The notes: generated by a model not told the origin, from the sequence alone. 64,000 bases of DNA from Actinomycetes bacterium (GCA_024276495.1 JAJRXC010000110.1:1-64000); one strand, 5' to 3'; counted from the stretch's first letter, positions 25,683-33,779 are shown. A program made the numbers and translations.

Positions 25683-25711
25683 AGCCTAGCGACGCCCGCC
25701 TCGGGTAGAGT
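25683..25711. promoter_or_regulatory. Divergent leaderless promoters
   Basis: TAGGCT on the minus strand (25688-25683) is 7 nt before the ATG at 25675. TAGAGT on the plus strand (25706-25711) is 8 nt before the GTG at 25720. Confidence 0.5.
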
Positions 25712-25719
25712 TTCCGGCC

Positions 25720-26040
25720 GTGCTCCCCGACTGGCTCGATCCCGAACTCCTGCAGTGGATCATCCTCGTCGTCCTCGTGGTGCTGTTGTACATGATGTAC
25801 GTCGTGATGCGCTTCGTGCAGCGCACCGTGCTCAAGCTGGTGTTGTTCGCCCTGTTGGCGGGCATCGGCGCATCGCTGTGGTTCCAACGCGCCGACCTCG
25901 CGGACTGTGCCCGCAGCTGCGAGTGCCGGCTCTACGGACAGACGGTCGAGGTGCCCTGGGAGCAACTCCCCGACGACCTGCGGATACGGTTGGCCGACGG
26001 CGACGTCGGGTGTCGAGTGGCGCCGGACGCCGACGCCTGA
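25720..26040 (+). CDS. Small membrane protein with cysteine motif
   Basis: A 106-residue protein with two hydrophobic segments at about residues 12-33 (WIILVVLVVLLYMMYVVM) and 38-55 (VLKLVLFALLAGIGASLW), then a probably external tail with Cys at 64, 68 and 70 (DCARSCECRLYGQTVEVPW) and one later Cys, suited to disulfides or metal. I do not recognise a family. A TAGAGT box ends 8 nt before the GTG. It converges with pyruvate kinase, with 4 nt between the stops. Confidence 0.7.
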   Translation: MLPDWLDPELLQWIILVVLVVLLYMMYVVMRFVQRTVLKLVLFALLAGIGASLWFQRADLADCARSCECRLYGQTVEVPWEQLPDDLRIRLADGDVGCRVAPDADA

Positions 26041-26044
26041 ACGG

Positions 26045-27475
26045 CTACGGGACCCGCTCGATCCGCAACACGTTGGTCGAGCGGCTCCGACTGTCGGATC
26101 CCGCCAGCACGGCCACCGACTCGCCCGAGCGGATCATGCCCTCCGCCTTCGCGTGGCGGACCGCCTCCGTGACCATCGCCTCGTTGCTCTCGCGCGGTTC
26201 GATCAGGATCGGGGTCGTCCCCCAGCTCAACGTGAGCTGCTGCACGGTCGACTCGTTGACCGAGAAACCGAGGATCTCGGCTTCGGGACGGAAGCGGGCG
26301 ATCGATCGGACGGTGAACCCCGATCCGGAGATGCACAGCACGTGTTCGATGCCGAGCTCCTTGGTGGCTCGCCAGGTGGCCATGGTCATCGCGTCGGTCA
26401 CCGACGCCGCCTCGGCCTCCTCGTCGGTCATCCGGAACTCGGCGAGTTGGCGGGCCCAGGCCTCGTGGTCCATCTCCTCGTCGGCGCGGCGGGCGATTCG
26501 ACTCATGGTGCGAACGACGTTGACCGGATCGACTCCGATCGCGGTCTCCCCCGAGAGCATGACCGCGGACGATCCGTCGAACACCGCGTTCGCCACGTCG
26601 GACGCCTCGGCCCGGGTCGGGGCCGGGCTCGTGATCATCGACTCCAGCATCTGGGTCGCCGTGATGACCGGCCGGCCCCCGGCGATGCAATCGCGAATGA
26701 TCTGCTTTTGGAGATGGGGTAGGTCCTCGAGGCTGCACTCGTTGCCGAGATCGCCGCGGGCCACCATGATCGCGCCGGCCGCCTCGATGATCCCGGGGAG
26801 GTTCTCGACCGCGGCGCGGGTCTCGATCTTGGCGATCAGCAACGGGCCACGGGGATGGGGCTCGGTGCCGACGCGGCGAATGTCGTGAGCCGAACGCACG
26901 AAGCTCACCGCGATCATGTCGACCCCGGCATCGACGAAGGCGTCGAGAGCGACGAAGTCCTGGTCGGTCGGCGTCGCCATCTGCAGACGATCCGACGGCA
27001 CGTGTATTCCCGGTCGACCGCGGAGCCGCCCGCCGTGGACCACGGTCGCCAACATCTTGTCGGTCGACTTCTCCGAGATCTCCAGCACCGCCCCGCCGTC
27101 GCCGACGGTCAGCCGATCTCCCTGTTGGACGTCGCGAAGCAGGCCCTCGTAGTCGACCTCGATGACCGAGGCGGTCGATCGGTCGTGGCCGGTGCGGAGC
27201 TCGAGCGAGTGACCGGCGGGGAGGTCGACGCCGTCGTCACCGAACGAGGCGGCCCGAACCTTGGGTCCCGGGAGGTCGACCAGGATGCCGACCCGGCGTC
27301 CCTCGTCGGTGGCGACCTCGCGAACCCGGCGGAAACGTTCGAGTCCGTCGTCGATCGTGCCGTGGGCGAGGCCGATTCGGGCAACGTCCATGCCGGCGCG
27401 GATCATGCCCCTCAGGGTTGCCTCGTCTTGTGAGGCGGGTCCGATCGTGGCGACGATTTTGGTGCGGCGATGCAT
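26045..27475 (-). CDS. pyk: Pyruvate kinase (K+-independent-type signature)
   Basis: A 476-residue enzyme converting phosphoenolpyruvate and ADP to pyruvate and ATP. Core motifs are IAKIETRAAVENL (catalytic Lys, Mg-binding Glu), MVARGDLGNE and VITATQMLESM, with B domain and C-terminal allosteric domain at full length. The K+ site is altered: the usual RLNFSHG is RIGLAHG (residues 33-39) and DTKGPEIR is DLPGPKVR (67-74). Lys in place of Glu117 and Leu for Thr113 (rabbit numbering) are the known marks of K+-independent pyruvate kinases. Loss of the Asn and Ser of NFS is more unusual. Confidence 0.93.
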   Translation of the reverse strand: MHRRTKIVATIGPASQDEATLRGMIRAGMDVARIGLAHGTIDDGLERFRRVREVATDEGRRVGILVDLPGPKVRAASFGDDGVDLPAGHSLELRTGHDRSTASVIEVDYEGLLRDVQQGDRLTVGDGGAVLEISEKSTDKMLATVVHGGRLRGRPGIHVPSDRLQMATPTDQDFVALDAFVDAGVDMIAVSFVRSAHDIRRVGTEPHPRGPLLIAKIETRAAVENLPGIIEAAGAIMVARGDLGNECSLEDLPHLQKQIIRDCIAGGRPVITATQMLESMITSPAPTRAEASDVANAVFDGSSAVMLSGETAIGVDPVNVVRTMSRIARRADEEMDHEAWARQLAEFRMTDEEAEAASVTDAMTMATWRATKELGIEHVLCISGSGFTVRSIARFRPEAEILGFSVNESTVQQLTLSWGTTPILIEPRESNEAMVTEAVRHAKAEGMIRSGESVAVLAGSDSRSRSTNVLRIERVP

Positions 27476-27518
27476 TCCCCAACGCTACCCCTCCACTCGG
27501 CGCGACCCCTGCCACTCC

Positions 27519-28301
27519 CTAGTTGAGGCGGGCGCGCAGCCGATGGGCACGATCGCGGATGCGGTGGTCGCCGGGTTCGGCCGGGTCGGCATCGCGGACC
27601 CGGTCGAGAAGGTCGGCGGCGTCGTGGTAGCGGCCGCGTAGTTCGCACAGGTCCGCCAGGGCCCGCAGGTCCGGCGGATCGGCGGGGATCCGGATTCGGA
27701 TGTCGAGCAGCCAATCGAGCGCGCGGGGATCCCGACTGCGAAACGTCACCGTGAGGTTGTTGAGCACCCGCTGGACGATGGACCGGCTCGCGACAGGTTC
27801 GAGATAGCTCGGGTGGAACTCGGCGGTGGGGCCGTGGATGGTCCGGAAGCGGGCCTTGCACGCGTCGGGCCCGATCCGGACGCCCTGATGGAACGGGTCG
27901 ATGAACCCGTCGGGCCGCCCCCGCTCCCTCACGAGGAAGTGACCGGGCATTCCGACCCCGTCGAGCGGGATGCCCAACCGACGCCCGACCTCGACGAGCA
28001 CCACCGCCAGCGTGATCGGCATTCCGATCCGTCGCTCCAAGACCTCGTCGAGATAGGAGTTGCGCGGGTCGTGGTAGTCGGTCCGGTCACCGGAGAACCC
28101 CTGGTCGACGAAGACGTGCCGTATCAGCGAGTCGAGGGAGTCATCGGGGCACGACCAGGCCAGCGCGTCGAGCGCGGCGATGCCGTCGGGCAGCGAGCAG
28201 CGGGTGTCGGGCCGGGCCGCCGCGAGCAACAAGAGCGCCTCGTCGAGCGGCACGGCGTGATCGTCCGACAAGAGGTCGGTCAATCGGTTGGCGGCGTCCA
28301 C
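27519..28301 (-). CDS. SirB1-like transglutaminase-fold protein
   Basis: A 260-residue protein of the SirB1/transglutaminase-like group: LDSLIRHVFVDQGFSGDRTDYHDPRNSYLDEVLERRIGMPITLAVVLVEVGRRLGIPLDGVGMPGHFLVR. The usual catalytic Cys position is occupied by Ile-Thr (GMPITLAVV), as in SirB1, so it is not a normal protease. A C-terminal TPR-like region (about 205-260, LRALADLCELRGRYHDAADLLDR) follows. The GTG at 28301 sits 6 nt from a TACGGT box that forms half of a palindromic divergent promoter. Confidence 0.85.
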   Translation of the reverse strand: MDAANRLTDLLSDDHAVPLDEALLLLAAARPDTRCSLPDGIAALDALAWSCPDDSLDSLIRHVFVDQGFSGDRTDYHDPRNSYLDEVLERRIGMPITLAVVLVEVGRRLGIPLDGVGMPGHFLVRERGRPDGFIDPFHQGVRIGPDACKARFRTIHGPTAEFHPSYLEPVASRSIVQRVLNNLTVTFRSRDPRALDWLLDIRIRIPADPPDLRALADLCELRGRYHDAADLLDRVRDADPAEPGDHRIRDRAHRLRARLN

Positions 28302-28307
28302 GGTTGG

Positions 28308-28325
28308 ACCGTAGCGAACTACGGT
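28308..28325. promoter_or_regulatory. Palindromic bidirectional leaderless promoter
   Basis: ACCGTAG-CGAA-CTACGGT is a perfect 7-bp inverted repeat with a 4-nt centre. Each arm contains a TACGGT -10 box, one reading left and one right. Each box is followed by exactly 6 nt and then a GTG start (28301 minus, 28332 plus), so one 18-bp palindrome appears to start both genes. Confidence 0.6.
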
Positions 28326-28331
28326 GACCGC

Positions 28332-29099
28332 GTGCCGAGCCTCCACCCCTATCTCGACGTCGGTCACCCGATCGCGTTTGCCCACCGGGGCGGGGCCAGT
28401 GTGCACCCGGAGAACACCGAGCGGGCGTTTCGTCACGCCATCGAGCTCGGATTCACCCACATCGAGACCGATGTGCACGTCACCCGTGACGGTGTCGCGA
28501 TCGCGTTTCACGACGACCGTCTCGATCGGGTGACGGACGCGGCGGGGGTCATCGCCGAGCTCCCGTGGTCGGAGGTCCGCCGGGCCCGTGTCGGCGGAAC
28601 CGAACCGATCATGCGACTGGACGAGCTCTTCGAGGTGTTTCCGACGGCGCACATCAACCTCGATCCCAAGCACGACGCGGCCGTGGAGCCGCTCGCCGAG
28701 ACGATCCTGCAGACCGACGCGACCGACCGGGTGATGGTGGGGTCGTTCAGCGATCGCCGCATCGATCGGGTTCGGTCGCTCGTCGGTCGCGGCCTGGCGG
28801 TCAGCGCGGGGCCTCGCCGGACTCTGGCCCTGCTCGCTCGCAGCCGGGGCCTGCGGCTCCCGGTGGCGCAGGTCCACGCCGCCCAGGTGCCGGTGGCGGT
28901 GCGGGGCGTCACGATCGTCACGTCACGATTCGTGTCCCATCTCCACGACCGGGGTGTGCACGTGCACGTCTGGACCATCAACGAGGCCGACGAGATGCAT
29001 CGCCTCCTCGATCTCGGTGTCGACGGCATCATGACCGATCAGCCGGAGCGGCTTCGCACCGTGTTGTCCGACCGGGGCGCGTGGCCGCCTCGTCGGTGA
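28332..29099 (+). CDS. Glycerophosphodiester phosphodiesterase
   Basis: A 255-residue GDPD-family TIM barrel: IAFAHRGGASVHPENTERAF (His and Arg of HRG), HIETDVHVTRDGVAIAFHDDRLDRVTD (catalytic Glu, Asp and His) and the C-terminal VHVWTINEADEM and GVDGIMTDQPE. Such enzymes hydrolyse glycerophosphodiesters to glycerol-3-phosphate and an alcohol. No signal peptide is visible, so it probably acts in the cytosol. The GTG start is set by the symmetric -10 box 6 nt upstream. Confidence 0.93.
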   Translation: MPSLHPYLDVGHPIAFAHRGGASVHPENTERAFRHAIELGFTHIETDVHVTRDGVAIAFHDDRLDRVTDAAGVIAELPWSEVRRARVGGTEPIMRLDELFEVFPTAHINLDPKHDAAVEPLAETILQTDATDRVMVGSFSDRRIDRVRSLVGRGLAVSAGPRRTLALLARSRGLRLPVAQVHAAQVPVAVRGVTIVTSRFVSHLHDRGVHVHVWTINEADEMHRLLDLGVDGIMTDQPERLRTVLSDRGAWPPRR

Positions 29100-29195
29100 C
29101 ACCCCGTCCACCGCATTCGACCGTCGCTGAGTAGAGTGTCCCGACGGGTCACGCGGGCGATCCTGGACCTCAGCGGTCCACGAGGTGATGATCCC

Positions 29196-30530
29196 GTGCG
29201 CCCACACCGCAACCGACCGAGCATTCGACCACGACGGCCGTTCGTCCACGCGACGATTCTCGGATTGCTGGTGTCTCTGGCCGCGTCCGTCGTCGCGACG
29301 AGGGACCGGTCCGGCGACATCGCCGCGGCGAGCAGCGACGACTCGATCGCGTCGGTGGCGATTCTCGTTCCCGACGATCAGCTGGACCCGCGAATCGTCG
29401 CGCTCGAGCTCCGAGGGACCCGCTGGACCCGGGCCGTGGAACGGCTCGACAAGGCGCTGTTCGCGGTCGCGGACAACGAGCGGCAGCTGACCGGGTCGCG
29501 CGACCGGCTCGGCGAGCTTCGCGCCGCGTTCGCCGAAGTCGGACGCGACTACGCGGCGGTCGTCGCCGAGGTCGACGAGCTGCGCGACAACATCGAGAAG
29601 GTCGAGGCGATCCTGCGGGCCCGCGCCCTCGACCGGTACGTGCACTTCGGCGACGACCCGTTGGCGGGCCTCGACGACCCGAGAAGGGCGACCGACGCCG
29701 GACGTTCCGTCGAGCTCGGACGGCGCGTCGACGAGGTCCAGTTCTCGGCCCGCGACGCCCTCTTGGCGCGACGAGAGCAGACGGACATCGAAGAGTTGAC
29801 CCTCGCGTCCCGGGCGGTCGAGCTGGCCGCCGAGATCGCGTCGACCGAGTCGGTGATCGCCGAGCGGGCCGCGCTCGTCGAGACGCTCGAGGCGGAAGTC
29901 GACGGGGCCACCGCGGCGGTACGGGCCGCCCGGTTCACCGCCGGCATCCCGGGCACCGATCTCTCCGTGGTCGCCCTCGACGCCTACCTCAACGCCGAGG
30001 AGCTCCTGGCGGAGGTCTGGCCGTCGTGTGGTCTTCGCTGGTGGATGATCGCCGGCGTGGCCCGTGTCGAGAGCCGCCACGGCCGTTTCGGGGGGCGTTC
30101 GCTGCGAGCCGACGGCCGAGTCGATCGGCCGATCATCGGGATCGCTCTCGACGGAGGTCCCGGGGTTCGCGCCATGACCGACACCGACGACGGCCGCTTC
30201 GACGGCGACGACGTCTGGGATCGCGCCGTCGGACCGCTCCAGTTCATCCCCGAGACCTGGCTGCGCCGGGGTCGCGACGGGTCCGGCGACGGCCGCGCCG
30301 ATCCGCAGAACATGTACGACGCGGCCTACAGCGCCGGCCGCTACCTCTGCGCGCTCGGTGGCAACCTCGGGTCACGGGCCGGTCTGCGCGGCGCCTACTT
30401 CGGCTACAACAACTCGTCGGTCTATGTCGCCGACGTGATCGGCTTCGCGGATCGCTACGCCGCCTTCGAGCTCCCCGACCCGGCCGAATCCTCCGTTCCT
30501 GTGGTCGAAGCTGTGGAGAACCCGGACTGA
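29196..30530 (+). CDS. Exported lytic transglycosylase-like protein with coiled coil
   Basis: A 444-residue cell-wall protein. It has an N-terminal signal/anchor (about residues 13-35), a long coiled-coil region (about 75-255) rich in Glu, Arg and Ala, then a lytic-transglycosylase domain with WWMIAGVARVESRHGRFGG (catalytic Glu in ESRHG), AVGPLQFIPETW and YDAAYSAGRYLC. These enzymes cleave peptidoglycan glycan strands. The GTG at 29196 follows AGGTGA at good spacing. The frame is open back to 29136, but without a ribosome site. The coiled coil resembles that of peptidoglycan hydrolases controlled by division proteins. Confidence 0.85.
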   Translation: MRPHRNRPSIRPRRPFVHATILGLLVSLAASVVATRDRSGDIAAASSDDSIASVAILVPDDQLDPRIVALELRGTRWTRAVERLDKALFAVADNERQLTGSRDRLGELRAAFAEVGRDYAAVVAEVDELRDNIEKVEAILRARALDRYVHFGDDPLAGLDDPRRATDAGRSVELGRRVDEVQFSARDALLARREQTDIEELTLASRAVELAAEIASTESVIAERAALVETLEAEVDGATAAVRAARFTAGIPGTDLSVVALDAYLNAEELLAEVWPSCGLRWWMIAGVARVESRHGRFGGRSLRADGRVDRPIIGIALDGGPGVRAMTDTDDGRFDGDDVWDRAVGPLQFIPETWLRRGRDGSGDGRADPQNMYDAAYSAGRYLCALGGNLGSRAGLRGAYFGYNNSSVYVADVIGFADRYAAFELPDPAESSVPVVEAVENPD

Positions 30531-30541
30531 GCTGGGGATTG

Positions 30542-30560
30542 CCGGTGGGTTTCTCACCGG
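30542..30560 (+). terminator. Hairpin after the transglycosylase gene
   Basis: CCGGTG and CACCGG form a 6-bp stem with a 7-nt loop, 11 nt after the stop. No T run follows, as is common in high-GC actinobacteria. Confidence 0.45.
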
Positions 30561-30585
30561 AGCCTGGGGAAATCGTCTCGACCCC

Positions 30586-30613
30586 TTGACCTCGGGTCGG
30601 GAGATGGCAGGAT
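30586..30613 (+). promoter_or_regulatory. Sigma-A-like promoter of the structured RNA
   Basis: TTGACC (30586-30591) and CAGGAT (30608-30613), spacing 16 nt. This is the best -35/-10 pair in the window, and no plausible gene starts behind it, which points to an RNA gene. Confidence 0.6.
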
Positions 30614-30618
30614 GCCCC

Positions 30619-31190
30619 TTGTCGAAGCAGGAGCACCCGCTCCGGGATGCCGACACGGACGGATTGGGCGCAAGCCCAAAAGACCGGGTCGGGTTCCTCG
30701 GAACAGGAGCGATCGCTTCGGTACGGCAAGATCAGGCCGGTCCCCTCACGGGGGTCGGCGGGTCGACCGGAGGCACGGAGGTGCGAAACCGGAACGACCG
30801 GAACGGTTCCCGACGGGGACCACCCGGGAGTGAAGGTGACAATCCGCCGGCCGGAGGGTCCGCCACCGTCAGGCGCACACCGCGGGGTGTGAGGCCGGGA
30901 GGGGGAACACACCCACCGGTGGGTACGTGTCAGGGTCGCATCGAGACGGATTCACACTGACGGGTGTGGGAACGCATCTAGGCGAACCGGGTGCCGCCGG
31001 GTACCGACGGTTGATTCAGGCAAGCGGAACCGAAACGTACGGGTCCGTGAGTCAGAGCCACGCTCCGCAAGAGCCGGCTCCATAGGCAGGACGTTCCGAC
31101 GGGGCGGCCACGCCAGGTGATCGGGTCGATTCGAGGCCCCGAGGAGTTGACCGGTGCGAGCCGGGAGGCTACTCGGGGCCTTGTTCTGTC
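30619..31190 (+). ncRNA. Candidate large structured non-coding RNA, class unknown
   Basis: About 570 nt without a credible protein gene on either strand but full of compensable hairpins on the plus strand. Examples are GGAGC-ACCC-GCTCC (about 30630), TTGGGC-GCAA-GCCCAA (30664-30679, GNRA loop), GCAC-GGAG-GTGC (30773-30784), CACACC-GCG-GGTGTG (30876-30890), ACCCAC-CG-GTGGGT (30911-30924), CACAC-TGACG-GTGTG near 30955, and a nested GAGCC/GGCTC plus GCTC-CGCAA-GAGC (31055-31080). Loops and junctions are purine-rich (GAAAC, GGAAC, GGGAAC), as in real RNAs, and the GNRA loops appear only on the plus strand. A promoter precedes it and a terminator-like stem ends it. I found no RNase P, tmRNA, 6S, SRP or rRNA core. 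Confidence 0.6.
31135..31190 (+). terminator. Terminator-like stem at the end of the structured RNA
   Basis: GGCCCCGAG (31135-31143) pairs perfectly with CTCGGGGCC (31172-31180), followed by TTGTTCTGTC. The loop holds a small CCGG/CCGG hairpin. The loop is long for a classic terminator, so this could instead be the closing helix of the RNA. Confidence 0.45.
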
Positions 31191-31230
31191 CGGGACCGGG
31201 GCGGCGGCCGCACCGGTCGCGAGAACGCGC

Positions 31231-31413
31231 TCAGTCGTCCTTGAGCGCCACGGCGTTGGGCGTCACATTCATCTTCGGCTCGTACTCCACCGCGTCGCCC
31301 GCGTCTCCCGACACGCCGGCCATCGTCGCCCGCAGCCCGCGCCGACACTCGTCGCAGGGCCCGTAGAACTCGACGTCGACCGAGGCGTGACAGCGGGGGC
31401 AGGTGATCTCCAT
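31231..31413 (-). CDS. Small zinc-ribbon protein
   Basis: A 60-residue protein opening MEITCPRCHASVDVEFYGPCDECRRG: a CxxC...CxxC zinc ribbon, followed by a tail DAVEYEPKMNVTPNAVALKDD. Its function is unknown; such proteins are often small nucleic-acid or protein adaptors. The ATG at 31413 is the only sensible start and lies inside a perfect 11-bp inverted repeat (31408-31433). It points towards the structured RNA's 3' end, converging with it. Confidence 0.75.
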   Translation of the reverse strand: MEITCPRCHASVDVEFYGPCDECRRGLRATMAGVSGDAGDAVEYEPKMNVTPNAVALKDD

Positions 31414-31433
31414 GCGACGAGTGTCGCATGGAG
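31408..31433. repeat. Perfect 11-bp inverted repeat over a start codon
   Basis: CTCCATGCGAC and GTCGCATGGAG are separated by GAGT. The start codon of the zinc-ribbon gene is inside the left arm. It could be an operator, or in the mRNA a hairpin hiding the start. Confidence 0.7.
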
Positions 31434-31499
31434 ACGACGGACGGGGGGTGATCGGGCGAACCGAGGTAAGCTCCCGCGGCTCCGGGGAGGGAGCAACCG

Positions 31500-32954
31500 A
31501 TGGGCGAGGATCACCCGAACGACACGGCGGCACGGACCGTCGTCATCGGCGCGGGCCCGGCCGGGCTCACCGCGGCCTACCAGCTGGGCAAGGCCGGGCG
31601 TACGGCCACCGTGCTCGAGGCCACCGATGTGGTCGGCGGCATCTCTCAGACCGCGGAGCGTGACGGCTGGCGATTCGACATCGGAGGACACCGGTTCTTC
31701 ACGAAGGTCACCCCGGTCCAGGAGCTGTGGCACGAGATCCTGCCCGACGAGGATTTCCTGCTGCGTCCGCGGATGAGCCGGATCTACTACAAGGGGAAGT
31801 TCTACGACTACCCGCTGAAGGCCTTCAACGCGCTGCGGAACCTCGGCATCGTCGAAGCGGTCCGCTGTGTGCTCTCCTACGCGTGGGTCCGCCTCAACCC
31901 GCCCGAGGACCTCAGCACCTTCGAAGGGTTCGTTGCCTCCCGGTTCGGCTGGCGGCTCTACCGGATCTTCTTCAAGACCTACACCGAGAAGGTCTGGGGT
32001 GTGCCGGCCGACGAGCTCCAGGCCGACTTCGCCGCCCAACGAATCAAGGATCTCAGCCTGTTCAAGGCGATCTGGAACGCCGTCACCCCCAGCCGGAACC
32101 AAAAGGACATCACCAGCCTGATCGAAGAGTTCGAGTACCCCCGTCACGGTCCCGGGATGATGTGGGAGCGGTGTCACGGTCTCGTGGTCGACCAGGGCAG
32201 TTCGGTGCTGTTCGGGCGAATGGTCGACAAGATCCGGCATCGCGACGGGGTCGCCTACGAGGTCGTGGCGTCGACCACCGACGGGGAGACCAGCGCGCAC
32301 CCCTGCACCGAGGTCATCTCCTCGATGCCGATTCCCCTGCTCGTGCAGGCGATGGATCCACCGGCCCCCGAGGACGTGCAGCTCGCCGCGAAGCGGCTGG
32401 AGTTCCGTGATTTCCTGACCGTCGCGCTGGTGGTGCCCGAAGAAGACGGCTTTCCCGACAACTGGATCTACATCCATGCACCGGAGGTGCAGGTCGGACG
32501 GGTGCAGAACTTCGGCTCGTGGTCGCCCGAGATGATCCCCGAACCGGGCAAGACCTGTCTCGGGCTCGAGTTCTTCGTCAACGAAGGCGACGACCTGTGG
32601 ATCGCCGACGACGACGATCTGATCGCCCAGGCGACGGCGGAGATGCAGCTGCTCGGCCTTCTCGACGCGGACCGGGTCGAGAAGGGCTATGTGGTGCGGA
32701 TGCCGAAGGCGTACCCGATGTACGACGCGACCTACAAGGACAACGTCGAGACCCTGCGGACCTGGCTGCGCGAGGTGGCCGCCAACGTCTTTCCCGTCGG
32801 GCGCAACGGCATGCACCGCTACAACAACCAGGACCACTCGATGTACACCGCGATGTTGACGGTCGAGAACATCGTCAACGGGACCGATCACGACGTGTGG
32901 GAGGTCAACGTGGAGGCCGAGTACCACGAGGAGATCGACGAGCCGGCGCGATGA
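31500..32954 (+). CDS. FAD-dependent oxidoreductase (UDP-galactopyranose mutase-like fold)
   Basis: A 484-residue flavoprotein. The N-terminal dinucleotide motif VIGAGPAGLTAAYQLGKAG is at residues 15-33, followed by GGISQTAERDGWRFDIGGHRFFTK, typical of the amine-oxidase/UDP-galactopyranose-mutase-like enzymes found in polysaccharide loci. The C-terminus RYNNQDHSMYTAMLTVENI closes the FAD site. The substrate is unknown; a nucleotide sugar or lipid-linked sugar is likely from the neighbours. A GGGGAGGGAG ribosome site precedes the ATG. Its stop overlaps the next gene's ATG (ATGA), a glycosyltransferase. Confidence 0.88.
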   Translation: MGEDHPNDTAARTVVIGAGPAGLTAAYQLGKAGRTATVLEATDVVGGISQTAERDGWRFDIGGHRFFTKVTPVQELWHEILPDEDFLLRPRMSRIYYKGKFYDYPLKAFNALRNLGIVEAVRCVLSYAWVRLNPPEDLSTFEGFVASRFGWRLYRIFFKTYTEKVWGVPADELQADFAAQRIKDLSLFKAIWNAVTPSRNQKDITSLIEEFEYPRHGPGMMWERCHGLVVDQGSSVLFGRMVDKIRHRDGVAYEVVASTTDGETSAHPCTEVISSMPIPLLVQAMDPPAPEDVQLAAKRLEFRDFLTVALVVPEEDGFPDNWIYIHAPEVQVGRVQNFGSWSPEMIPEPGKTCLGLEFFVNEGDDLWIADDDDLIAQATAEMQLLGLLDADRVEKGYVVRMPKAYPMYDATYKDNVETLRTWLREVAANVFPVGRNGMHRYNNQDHSMYTAMLTVENIVNGTDHDVWEVNVEAEYHEEIDEPAR

Positions 32955-33670
32955 GCGACGGGGTCGATGTGCGAACGCTCGTCGTAATCCCCGCGTTCAA
33001 CGAGGAGGAAGCGCTCCCCGCGGTGCTCGCCCAGCTCCGCGAGGTCACTCCGGACCTCGACATCGTCGTCGTCGACGACGGGTCGAGCGACGGGACGGCC
33101 GCGGTCACGCGGGCGGCCGGGCTCCCCTGCCTCCAGCTCCCCTTCAACCTCGGGATCGGTGGCGCCCTGCGGGCCGGCTATCGGTACGCCGCCGACAACG
33201 GCTACGACCGCGCCGTGCAGTTCGACGCCGACGGTCAGCATCGGGCCGACCAGATCGCGGTGCTGCTCGCCGAGCTCGACGCGGGCGCCGACATGGCGGT
33301 CGGGAGCCGATTCCTGGCCGGCGGGTACCGGGTCGGGCGAGGTCGCGGAATGGCGATGGGCCTGCTCCGGCTCGGAGTTCGGCTCCTGACCGGCCAGAAG
33401 TTCAGCGACACGTCGTCGGGGTTCCGGGCGACGCGCCAGCCCCTGCTCGATGTCTTCGCCCGCGACTATCCCGTCGAGTACATGGACTCGGTGGAGACCC
33501 TCGTCGGGGCCTGCCGGGCCGGATTCACCGTCTCCGAGGTCCCGACGTTGATGGAGGAACGCGCCGGGGGCGTGCCGTCGCAACGCCCGTTGCACCTCGC
33601 CTACCACTACGCCCGGCTTCTCGTGGCGTTGGTGGGCACCCCCCGACGGGCCGTCCCCACCGGCGGGTGA
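32951..33670 (+). CDS. Family 2 glycosyltransferase (DPM1-like)
   Basis: A 239-residue GT-A enzyme: LVVIPAFNEEEALPAVLAQL, the DDGSSDGT motif at about residues 46-53, QFDADGQH (DxD-like metal site) and a C-terminal region with DTSSGFRATRQPLL. It resembles polyprenyl-phosphate mannosyl/glucosyl transferases, which load a sugar onto a membrane lipid. No membrane segment is present. It is coupled by an ATGA overlap to the FAD enzyme, so the two probably act on the same glycan. Confidence 0.88.
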   Translation: MSDGVDVRTLVVIPAFNEEEALPAVLAQLREVTPDLDIVVVDDGSSDGTAAVTRAAGLPCLQLPFNLGIGGALRAGYRYAADNGYDRAVQFDADGQHRADQIAVLLAELDAGADMAVGSRFLAGGYRVGRGRGMAMGLLRLGVRLLTGQKFSDTSSGFRATRQPLLDVFARDYPVEYMDSVETLVGACRAGFTVSEVPTLMEERAGGVPSQRPLHLAYHYARLLVALVGTPRRAVPTGG

Positions 33671-33779
33671 CGGGCCGACAACTCAAGAGTCGGGGTCTGC
33701 GGGCCGACGGGAAGGGGTAAGGCGACGTCGCCGACCCGCCGCGTTCGTCGCTGCTGCGTGAGAGGAAGGAACCCGAGTC

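Noticed and set aside
30244-30960. Short open frames on both strands across the structured-RNA region
   Set aside because: Arg/Pro/Gly-rich, no ribosome sites, no family resemblance; the hairpins explain the region better.
31055-31100. GGCTCCATAGGCAGG resembles part of RNase P RNA
   Set aside because: The essential GAGGAAAGTCC and ACAGAAA cores are missing on both strands, and too little sequence remains downstream.
31118-31140. A T-arm-like GGTCGATTCGA, as in a tRNA or the 3' end of tmRNA
   Set aside because: No acceptor stem, D-arm or anticodon arm can be built around it, and no CCA follows.
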